From Hondaea fermentalgiana (taxonomy: Eukaryota > Sar > Bigyra > Thraustochytrida > Thraustochytriidae): DNA of 48,519 bases. Numbering within the stretch: position 1 is the stretch's first letter; each line of letters starts with the position of its first letter. Position numbers and translations under genes: made by a program. The stretch lies in assembly GCA_014084085.1 (NCBI GenBank), contig NPFB01000105.1, positions 34,074 through 82,592 on the forward strand, in the 5' to 3' direction. The notes under the pieces are model-generated. The model was given only the letters and a program-made list of their open reading frames with translations. It was not told the origin of the DNA and did no database searches. Below, in pieces: positions 29,537-37,678 of this stretch.

Positions 29537-30114
29537 CGCGCGATCGCGCGACGAGGCAGTGTGGATTTGCGCAAGGCAAATAAATAAAGTAAACAATTCT
29601 TCTTGACCGCTTCGTTGTGAGCAATTCAACAATCTTCTCTTCGGGATAGATTCTGCAAAAATCGTAGTGCACACCCATTGCAACAAAAAAGAAATGAATG
29701 AATAGAGCCGTTTGGGGCGTTTTCGTGTCTGATGATGTTCGCACTCGATAATACAATATAATTGAGAAAACAAGACACCGCGCAAACGCATGCCGTTGCT
29801 TACGGAGACACGAACTGTGCATGCAAGAAGAAAAGAAGAACGGGGGAGAAGAGGAGGAGGAGACGAAAGGAGGATGAGGAGGAGGAGGTGAAGAAGAATA
29901 AGGAGGAGAATATTGGCGCCAAAAGTTCGCCGACCGCCGAGCGGGCCTGCAGAGCAAGACTGCGTCGGCTGCGGCTAGTCTGCACGCTCGTAGAGGTCAG
30001 TCAGACGCTGCGGCATTGGGCCTCGAAGCCTTCCCGCACGCGCACGAGGAGGAGGTGGAGAGCTAGCCTGTTTGTTCTCTCCGCGACGAGGAGAAGCGAA
30101 AGTGCAAAAGCACC
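29537..30114. promoter_or_regulatory. divergent promoter region, RPQSA protein / DNALI1
   Basis: Two start codons face away from each other over 578 bp. The DNALI1 side has a purine-rich GAGGAGGAGG/GAAGAAG tract (about 29826-29910). Coordinated transcription of both genes in flagellated stages is an inference. No RFX X-box was positively identified by eye. Confidence 0.5.
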
Positions 30115-30299
30115 ATGAGTAACCCGGCAGGCGGCACGCACGCTAGCCTCGTGCGATACAATAACCCCGTCTTGGTGAGCACCACAAAGGACAAGGGGAG
30201 CGAGCGCAAGAATGCAGGGAAAAAGCTTCCGCCCGTAGAAATTGGCGGCAAGGAGCTCACGCAAACAGAGGACATTCTCAACTCTATTTTGCCACCAAA
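30115..30299 (+). CDS. DNALI1: axonemal dynein light intermediate chain p28/DNALI1, exon 1
   Basis: Two exons (30115-30299 and 30513-31065) give 245 residues. Exon 1 encodes the N-terminal part, with SLVRYNNPVLVSTTKDK matching the family's leucine-x-tyrosine-x-x-proline-valine-leucine-valine-serine segment, and ends at DILNSILPP, the motif just before the family's Arg/Lys-Glu-Trp. The split codon AA|G restores PPKEW across the junction. The product is the p28 light chain that binds actin-containing, single-headed inner-arm dyneins of motile cilia. The ATG at 30115 gives an N-terminus of typical length. Confidence 0.95.
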
Positions 30300-30512
30300 G
30301 TAAGTCAAAGTCTCATGCGCGCCGGCACATCATTCATTCAATCATTCTCCACCATTTCTCTTGAATTGAACGAAGTTGATGGCAAAAGCATACGCGCACG
30401 CACGCACGCACGCACGCACGCGCGAACCTGAAAGGACCTTTACGAAGAAATGGAATGCTAACACGATTGGTTGATTCGATTTATTCATTGGAATGTTTGC
30501 TCACGAACGCAG
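30300..30512 (+). other. DNALI1: spliceosomal intron in DNALI1 (213 bp)
   Basis: Donor GTAAGT at 30300 and acceptor AACGCAG ending at 30512. It contains a (CGCA)n microsatellite at about 30393-30422. Unspliced, the frame stops immediately (TAA at 30301), so splicing is required. Confidence 0.93.
30394..30422. repeat. (CGCA)n microsatellite in DNALI1 intron
   Basis: Seven or so CGCA/ACGC units read directly, within the intron. Confidence 0.9.
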
Positions 30513-31065
30513 GGAATGGACCAAAAATGGGCAGCTCTGGGTGCAGTACGTGTCAAGCACCCCTGCGACACGGCTCGACGTGGTGAATCTGCAGGAACAG
30601 CTTGACCAGAAGCTGCAACAGAGGCAGGCTCGCGAGACAGGTATTTGTCCCATCCGCGAGGAGCTCTACGCGCAGTGCTTTGACGAGCTCATTCGTCAGG
30701 TAACTATCAATTGTGCTGAGCGAGGTCTGCTTCTGTTGAGAGTGCGCGATGAGATCCGAATGACGATTGCGGCGTACCAAACACTGTATGAATCAAGCAT
30801 TGCCTTTGGCATGCGCAAGGCCCTTATGGCAGAGCAGCGCAAAGCTGAGCTCGAAGCTCGCATCAAGCATCTTCGCTCCGAGAAGAAGGATCTCGATCAG
30901 CAGGTGGATGAGCTCAAGAACAAGTGCGACGAAATTGAGCAGACGTCGCAGGCACGCAAGGAAGAGGAAGAGGCAAAGCACCGTGAGGAGGTAGACTTTC
31001 TCAAGGAGACCAATGAGCAACTCAAGAAGAATCTCGAAAGCCTGCTGTCTGCTCCTAAAAAGTAA
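30513..31065 (+). CDS. DNALI1: axonemal dynein light intermediate chain p28/DNALI1, exon 2
   Basis: Exon 2 encodes the highly conserved core: LQEQLDQKLQQRQARETGIC, YAQCFDELIRQVTINCAERG, LLLLRVRDEIRMTIAAYQTL and YESSIAFGMRKALMAEQRK. These are nearly identical to animal and algal p28. They are followed by the C-terminal coiled coil (about residues 160-240), which ends in PKK as in the human protein. No key element is missing and total length matches the family (about 250). Its presence shows that the organism builds motile flagella with inner dynein arms. Confidence 0.97.
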
Positions 31066-31478
31066 TTTCCATTCTTCTCCATTTTGTTCTTCTTTTCTGC
31101 TTTCAACTGACTCCTTTCGCGAAATTGTTATTGCTCGTTTCTCGTTCGTGTGCCTCTGCTACGTCGTCCCTAGAGAGCGCGGATGAGCGGCGAAACTGGA
31201 CTCTCCCCCAAAAAAGGAAAAAAAAAAAAAAGACGAACAGGCAAAACCAGCGGTTTCCTTCGATGAATGCATGGATAAATCAGTGATTGGTAAAGTTGAT
31301 AAGCAGAGATTATGATGATGATGATGATGAAGATGACACCGGAGATAATGGAGAAATGAAGAAAGGGAAGAAAGTAGGAGAAAAGGAACAACATCAAGCG
31401 TTCAGCAGGCAACCAAAAATGCTCTGCTTCAAAGGCCAGAAGCAAGACCCATTTGTTTAAATGATATCCTGCCACAGT
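31066..31478. other. convergent 3' spacer, DNALI1 and PPEF phosphatase
   Basis: The 413-bp AT-rich spacer contains a poly(A) tract at about 31217-31231 and an (ATG)n run at 31312-31329. No gene seen. Confidence 0.7.
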
Positions 31479-34400
31479 CTAGTCGGTGTCCAACTCCATA
31501 CTGGTATCAGCTTGCGCATTGGCAGAAGCAGACTCGGGCGTGGAAACTACGCTCGACGCCGCAGAGGAAGAGGAAGAGGACGACGACGAAGAGGAGATCG
31601 AAGAGGCGTTGCTTCCCGAAGAAGCCATTGCCGAAGTTGCCGCCGGCTGAAACATTGGATCATTAAGATCCATGTAAGAAGATGCGCGACGTGAAAGCTG
31701 TTGCGAGGCCGAGCTGTCCACAAGATGAAGACCGGCGAGAAACTCACGGTAGTCGATCATGCCGTCGCCATTGCGATCGAGAGATCGTCGCAATTCCTCG
31801 ATACCCGTCTTGGAGAGCGGTTTGTCGAGCAACTCATTGATCGTCTCCATACCAGACTGAAATTCTTCAACCGAAATGGTACCATTGCCATCCACGTCGA
31901 ACATGCGGAAAGCGGACTTGAGGTGGATGCGGTTCTGGTAGAGCGCATTGGCGATTTGCTGCACCACACCCTGCTGCCACGACTTGGCTGACGAAGAGCG
32001 ATCGCGCACGTGAAATGCGTCGACAAATTCAATGGCTGAGAGACGGCCCGATTCGTTGGTGTCGATAGCTTTAAAGAGTTTATCCGCGTCCGGTCGAGAG
32101 AGGTCGAGATTGAGCCAAGACTTGAGGCGATCAGCCCACTGATCAATGGTAAAGTACCCATTATCTTCTGTATCGAAGCGCTTGAAGGCGTCGCGAATCG
32201 AATCCGTGCGTTGGAAAATAGCCTGACCAATCAGCTTGAGATGCTCCTTGGTCCAGTTGTCCATGTTAATCCAATCAAGCTTCATCTTGTTGGCCTTACG
32301 AGGCGAGCTGGGCTGATTCGGGAAGGCAGCCTCAGTGATTTGCTCAATCTCGAACATGCTCGGGGTTCGTGCCAAACGTGTGCCACCCGGTCCGCGTGTG
32401 CCGGCGACGACATCGGCAGCAGCGGTCTCGGCAGCTGCAGCAGCCACAACGGCAGCGCCCGTCCCGGTGGCCCCAGAGGCGGACCCGGCGGTGAGCGGGG
32501 CCGCGCCCGAAGCTCCTGCGTCCGCGGCATCGCCGTCTCCAAGCTCATTGAAAGTGACCTCGAAGCGAGAAGAAAACTCGTTGAAGTCGATGGCTCCAGA
32601 GTCGTCCTTGTCGATGATGCGCATGACCTCAAATATCTCCTGATCGGAAAGGCCGAGGTTGAGGGAGCGCAACGTACGCATGAACTCGTCAAAGCTCACG
32701 CGGCCATCATTGTTAATATCAAATTTGCGATATGCGCGCTCCAGATCTGCTCCAACGATACTGTACAGCTTTTCGCAGATACGTCGCACGATGGCATCCT
32801 GCCAGCTCGAGTCTTCCTGGCGGACGCCGATTTGCCAGCGCGAAAGAAACTTGGTGTAGTTGATCATCTTTGCGTTGGGCTCCAGCTCAGCGAGCTGCGA
32901 CTGGTAATGCAGGAAGGGGACTTCGAGGTTCAGCACCGACTGCAGACCGTGAGCCCACTCCACGCGCGTGACCAGGCCCGTGTGCGCCGTATCATTCTGC
33001 GTAAAGTACCAGTAGAGATCGATTCGCTTGTCGCAAATATTCTCGATGATCATTTTCACGGCGTCTCGCTCCAGCATTGCCTCGCGCTCCTCGTCGCTCA
33101 TAAAAGTTCCCTTTTGGATGGCGTGAGCATAGAATTGCTGGATCTCTGGCTGCAGGTCCGGTCCAAAGGCGATAAAGGCACCCTTGTTCGTCTGCGTACC
33201 ACAATAGCGACTCGCACTAAAGATGGTAATTAGACGGCCGTTGTGTAAAACTTCGAAGCCCTCGGGCACGCACTCGTGCGAGCGCACGACGAGGGCAATC
33301 TGGTTCGTGGCACAAAACTTGTTGGTGACGAGAGGACCAAACTCACAGCCGGCGCCGCGATCCGAAGGCCGCTTGTAACGCAGCGGGCGCGGGTATGTTG
33401 CCGTGGGTCGGGGGTCAGACCAGAGAAGGTCCTCGTAGATGCGGTCCTCAAACGAGGTTCCCTCGAGAGGAGGTTCTCGCTTGCGGTTAATTTCGCGAAT
33501 GTGCTCGAGCTTGACGCCTTCGTTCCGAAACAGACCTCCGTGACAAACAAAGACGCGTGACTGGATAAGCGCGCAGAGCGGCAGGGCATCAAAGGTAGCC
33601 TGGCAAAGCATGTAGAGCTTGAGGGAGGCGAGTCGATCCCCAGGGCCAAACATGTTCATCTTTTCGCGCATGCCCGTGGCGCGGTCTAACGAGTTCCTGC
33701 GAACTTTCTTTTTGGGCCGGCGAGCAGAGTTGTTCGATGACTTGGCGCCAGACGCCGTCGCGTCGCCGTTTTCCTCAGTTTCCATGTCTGAGGATTCGGT
33801 GGCGTTCGAGCCGGCCGGGGCATTGGAAGGGGCCTTAAGGCGGCGCAGTGAGCGGCTGAGTCGCGTCGAGGGGTCCATGAGGACAGCCTCAACGTCATGG
33901 CCGTACTTTGTGAGAAGCTCCTCCTCGAAGCCCATCCAGGCATTCTGGGCGCGCGCCTCGTGGTTGCCGCGGTTCAAAAAGACGCATCTGGGATAGAGGA
34001 TCTTGAAGGCAAGCATGGTGGCCACAATCTCGCAGCCTTTGGGTCCGCGATCTACAAAATCGCCGTTGAAGAGGTACCAGTTCGTTTCCGAGGGGACGCC
34101 GTTGATGGTAAAGATGGTGAAGAGATCCTGGAGCTGGCCGTGGGTATCACCAACGACGGTCAGCTTGACACCTTCGGGAATGTCAATGTCCTGCACTGTC
34201 TTTTCCTCATCGAGCAGTCGCTTGCCAAAGAGAAGGAGAAGCATAAAGTACTTGAAGTGCAGGACCTTGTCGAGCTTGAAGGCGTCAAGCATTTCAAGGA
34301 TGTGCTCGAGGCGTAGCGGAAAGTTCAGTTTTGGACCCGTGTAGCTTGGAGAGACGTTGATGGCAAATAGCATTTCCGGAAGGAGCTCGTCCACCGCGTC

Positions 34401-35126
34401 GGCGGCGGCCTGCTGCAGCTCCTCAACGGTGGCCCCCATGAAGAGATCATCGCCGTCTTCATCTTCTTCATCGATGCTGCCCGAGCTCAGGCTCTCGGCG
34501 CCGTCGGCAGCCCCTGCCGTCGACTCCGCTGGGCCGGCGGCGCCAGACGTGTCCATGGCGGCGTCGCCGTCGCCATCATTCTCGTTGTTCTCGTTCTCGT
34601 TGACGCCTTCCATTCCGATCGCGTCTGAGATTTGCGTGCGGTTTTCCTGCACGATGGTTTTCGCCTTGAGTCGCTTGGTGGCCTTTTCCACGGCGCGTCC
34701 TTTGCGCAGGCCGACCTCCTCGTAATGGTTGTCGAGGATGTTCCACGTGCGCGCGGCTTGACGGGCCTTGACCTTGCGTTTGGCCAGCATTTTTCGCAGA
34801 TTGCACTGTAGCATGACGGCGGCGATCTCGTCCTGCTGGTGCGGTACGACGTATTTGGCCGGCACGAAGATGCCGCAGTTTTCATCCGCCTGAAAATATG
34901 TTCGGCCCTGGACTGTGCCGTTGTTCTTGCCAGTCGGCTCGTCGAGTTCGATACCGACCCAGTTGCCGGGCTTAAAGTCCGTCGGTCCAAAGAAACGCAC
35001 CGTGCCCAGCTTTCGCTGCGCGACGACCCGGTCGCCCACCTGGAAGCTGCGTTCGGGAGCGGGGCCTTGGCTTTGGTCCTGGCCCTCTTGCTGCTGCCCG
35101 CTGGCATCTGCGTCAGACATCATCAT
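31479..35126 (-). CDS. CAP-Gly/IQ/PPEF-type Ser/Thr phosphatase with six EF-hands
   Basis: The protein has 1215 residues; MMM at the start means translation begins at 35126, 35123 or 35120. Domains in order: CAP-Gly (about 28-94; GNWVGIELDEPTGKNNGTVQ, where the canonical Gly-Lys-Asn-Asp-Gly is GKNNG); an IQ-like helix (about 100-120); and a PPP-family phosphatase (about 260-690) with GDTHGQ, GDFVDRGP, RGNHE, VCHGG and RSHE followed by TIFSASRYCG. All metal ligands are seen, and GDF instead of GDY is PPEF-like. A 100-residue Ser/Asn/Lys-rich insert separates GNHE from HGG. Two canonical EF-hands (about 803-860: DINNDGRVSFDEF, DKDDSGAIDFNEF) are followed by an Ala-rich linker and four more (about 985-1150: DTEDNGYFTIDQW, DTNESGRLSAIEF, DVDGNGTISVEEF, DRNGDGMIDYREF). 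It is predicted to be a Ca2+/calmodulin-responsive phosphatase tethered to microtubule ends. Confidence 0.95.
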   Translation of the reverse strand: MMMSDADASGQQQEGQDQSQGPAPERSFQVGDRVVAQRKLGTVRFFGPTDFKPGNWVGIELDEPTGKNNGTVQGRTYFQADENCGIFVPAKYVVPHQQDEIAAVMLQCNLRKMLAKRKVKARQAARTWNILDNHYEEVGLRKGRAVEKATKRLKAKTIVQENRTQISDAIGMEGVNENENNENDGDGDAAMDTSGAAGPAESTAGAADGAESLSSGSIDEEDEDGDDLFMGATVEELQQAAADAVDELLPEMLFAINVSPSYTGPKLNFPLRLEHILEMLDAFKLDKVLHFKYFMLLLLFGKRLLDEEKTVQDIDIPEGVKLTVVGDTHGQLQDLFTIFTINGVPSETNWYLFNGDFVDRGPKGCEIVATMLAFKILYPRCVFLNRGNHEARAQNAWMGFEEELLTKYGHDVEAVLMDPSTRLSRSLRRLKAPSNAPAGSNATESSDMETEENGDATASGAKSSNNSARRPKKKVRRNSLDRATGMREKMNMFGPGDRLASLKLYMLCQATFDALPLCALIQSRVFVCHGGLFRNEGVKLEHIREINRKREPPLEGTSFEDRIYEDLLWSDPRPTATYPRPLRYKRPSDRGAGCEFGPLVTNKFCATNQIALVVRSHECVPEGFEVLHNGRLITIFSASRYCGTQTNKGAFIAFGPDLQPEIQQFYAHAIQKGTFMSDEEREAMLERDAVKMIIENICDKRIDLYWYFTQNDTAHTGLVTRVEWAHGLQSVLNLEVPFLHYQSQLAELEPNAKMINYTKFLSRWQIGVRQEDSSWQDAIVRRICEKLYSIVGADLERAYRKFDINNDGRVSFDEFMRTLRSLNLGLSDQEIFEVMRIIDKDDSGAIDFNEFSSRFEVTFNELGDGDAADAGASGAAPLTAGSASGATGTGAAVVAAAAAETAAADVVAGTRGPGGTRLARTPSMFEIEQITEAAFPNQPSSPRKANKMKLDWINMDNWTKEHLKLIGQAIFQRTDSIRDAFKRFDTEDNGYFTIDQWADRLKSWLNLDLSRPDADKLFKAIDTNESGRLSAIEFVDAFHVRDRSSSAKSWQQGVVQQIANALYQNRIHLKSAFRMFDVDGNGTISVEEFQSGMETINELLDKPLSKTGIEELRRSLDRNGDGMIDYREFLAGLHLVDSSASQQLSRRASSYMDLNDPMFQPAATSAMASSGSNASSISSSSSSSSSSSAASSVVSTPESASANAQADTSMELDTD

Positions 35127-35524
35127 CTCCTTTTTCTCGTTCTTCTTCTCTTCCCGTCGTCAAGCACGGGGCCGGCGCTGGGTTTCGGACGTCGCCTCAC
35201 GGCTCGCCGCGCTTCGGCCCGCGTGTCTCTCGGCTGCCGCCTCCGCGCCGCGCCGCGCAGCGCCTCACGCCGCGCTCGAGCCCGCGGCGAGCGGCGGATA
35301 AGATAGAGATAGAGAGGATGGATGAACAAAGGCGATGGATGTGAGCGAGGAGCCGCTGACGCTCGCCCGCCGCGTCTCGCCTGCCTGTCGTTCCTCCTGC
35401 GCCCGCGCGCGCGCAGCCCGCTCGCCGCGGGAGGGACCGACGCGCGCCGCTGCTGGCTGGCTGGCTCGGGGCTCGCGACCGCCCGCGCGCGCTGCCTGCC
35501 CGCGCCTGCGTGACGACCGGGCTC

Positions 35525-35780
35525 TGCCGCTTTGCCTTCTTGCTTTCTCTCCTCTCCTCTCCTTTCCTTTCCTTCCTCTGTCGCCCTGCTTTGCCTTATT
35601 GCTTCTTTCTTTCCTTCTTTCTTCCCTTCTTTCTTTCCTTCTTTCTTTCTTGCTTGCCCGGTTTGAATCGAATCGAGGTTTCCAATTCAAATTCGAATTC
35701 AAATTCAAATCAAATCGAGGTTTCAAAAAAGAAAGTTTTTGGGGTGTTTTTTTTTTCTTTTTTTCTTTTTTCGATTTGAA
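35525..35780 (+). repeat. polypyrimidine (C/T) tract
   Basis: The + strand is nearly all C and T, with CTTTC, CCTT and TTTCTTTC units, and is interrupted by the AATTCAAATTC array. On the PPEF transcript strand it is polypurine. It may form triplex DNA or be part of the 5' untranslated region or promoter. Confidence 0.85.
35668..35722 (-). repeat. GATTTGAATT-type array upstream of PPEF gene
   Basis: Read on the minus strand (PPEF direction) the sequence gives repeated GATTTGAATTTGAATTCGAAT units flanked by two CCTCGATTTGA copies. Read on the + strand, the reticulon array at 18667-18780 has the same units. Both lie some 550-700 bp upstream of a start codon and read the same way relative to the gene. 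Confidence 0.75.
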
Positions 35781-37678
35781 CCACTGAAGGCCGCGATCGA
35801 TCGATGCTTCTTCGTCCCTTCCGAAGATACCGACCGCGCTGCTGCAGCTGGCACTGCTGCACAGCCGCCTCCAGCGGCGCGCGGGAAGGGCCGCGGCGGC
35901 GCGGGGCCTCGTGCCCTGCCTGTCTGCCTGCCTGCCTGCCCGCCTGCTAGCGCGGCGTGGCGCTGCGCAAGGAGAGGAAAGGAGGCGCGGGCGCGTCTCC
36001 GTGGTTTTCGGTTTCCAATGAAAAACTCTCCTGGTAGCGACTGGCGACTGGGTTAGGCGCACTTGCGAGTGCCGCGCGCAAGTGGGTTATAGCCGGGGCG
36101 CAACAGATCTATAGCAGAGCGGCAAATGCGCGATTTCGCCGGGGTACGCGTTCTGTTCTTTTCTTCGCGCGTGGTGGCGCTTATTATCGTTCCTTGGGCA
36201 AGGAACTCACGTTGGTCGTTGCGGCCTGAAGGTTAGGAGATGCACTGTCTGCATGCATGCAGCTGCATGCAAAGAATTTCGTTCGGTTGCAGAATACCAA
36301 CGCAAAGCATACCAATATAGTAGGCCTTGGCTCATCTTGAGAAGCCCCACCGCTTAAATTATGTTCAATAGATGATCCCAAAGATCGATCGCAAGTGTCT
36401 ACCTCGACAATCCTGCGTGCGTGCTGCAGCTGCAGTTGTAGCCGAGAGCCTTCTGGTTCACGATGCGCAGACACCAAACGATACCGTCAAAAAATCGCGC
36501 TTCTTCACTTCGATCGGTCATGACCAGACGATGCAAAAAGCTAGCGATCCAAATCTACCTGCAGCTGCCAGCCCTTCTCGACATCGACCGACGTAAAGAC
36601 AAGACGAGACAAAAGAAAAGATAGAAAAGAAAAGAATGCACTCCTTCCTCACTTTTCGAGTTCGAGCCTCTGCATCTGCAGCTGCAGATCGACACGTCCA
36701 CGGGCAGCAGCAGCTGCAGCTCGCCGTCGTGCACGCCCCCGCCCGGCTTTCCTTCCTGTCCAAAATCTCGGCACCGGTAGCCGCTGCCGCTGCCGCATCC
36801 AAGCCCTCCTCACCGGTGCACACCTTGACACGCGCCTGCTTTCTCTCTCTGGGCCTCGTATCTATCTCTACCTGCCGCCACCGGCCCGGCGCGCCCGGTT
36901 CACGCGCGGCGCCGGCGCTCGCTCCGCCTGCCAGCTTCGCGCCGCCGCCTCTGCCGCGCGGCCTCGGCCCTCCCGCGGCCCTCGCTCGCTCGCTCCCCCG
37001 CCCGCTCGCGCTTCGCGCGTCGAGCGCGTCGAGACGCGGGCGCGGCGGGCGGCACGTGCCCGGGAGCGGCTGGGCGCGCGCCCTAATTGAGCGCGCATCG
37101 CCGGACGCCGCGGCGCGTGCAAGCGAGCGCAGGCATCATTCCCGCGCGCGGAGCGGAGCAGCAGCAGCGCAGCGCACGCAGCGCGCGCGGCGAAGGCAAG
37201 GCCGGGCCCGGCAAACCCGCATCGGCGTCGCGCCCGGGCCCGGCAGGCACGCAGGCACGCTCGCCTTGCAGCGCTGCGTGGCGGAGCTGCCTGAGCGGGC
37301 GCTGAGCGGAGGGAGGAAGGGAGCTGACCTGGCTGCGCCGGCGAGCGAGCGAGCGAGCAGTCTCGCATCGCATCGGACGCAAGCAAGGAGCGCGCGCGCG
37401 AGCAGTTCTTGCGCGAGGCGCGAGCGCGAGGTAGGTCGGCAGAGCTGCTGCTGCGCGGGCGGGCGAGCGAGCGAGCGGCCGGCTGGGGGCCGAGCAAAAA
37501 CCGTCTCGGCGTGGAAAGAGAGAAACTCGACGCAAAGCCAGAGCACCGAGGGCGTGCACAAGCTCGAGCACGCGCAAACAAAGACCAGCAGCAGGTCCGA
37601 GAGAGATTGCTGGTAGGGAAACGCTTCTTCGAGTCGGCGACGAGGAGGGGTAGGAGCGCGAGCGCGAGCGCGGGGACA

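Larger units (their letters stand above)
35127..37678. promoter_or_regulatory. 2.55-kb divergent intergenic region, PPEF phosphatase / acylated acidic protein
   Basis: No conserved gene was recognised. Moving right from PPEF: a GC-rich leader (to about 35515), a 250-bp pyrimidine tract (35525-35780), an AATTCAAATTC array inside it (35668-35722), a GATC run at 35793-35805, GCCT runs (35918-35944), an AT-richer middle (about 36080-36660) with CTGCAGCTGCAG palindromes, then a very GC-rich leader before 37679. The 326-codon frame at 36636-37616 is low-complexity Ala/Arg/Ser and rejected as coding. Confidence 0.55.

Noticed and set aside
36636..37616. 326-codon + strand frame before the acylated protein
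   Set aside because: Low-complexity Ala/Arg/Ser sequence, with equally long frames on the opposite strand; best seen as GC-rich leader DNA.
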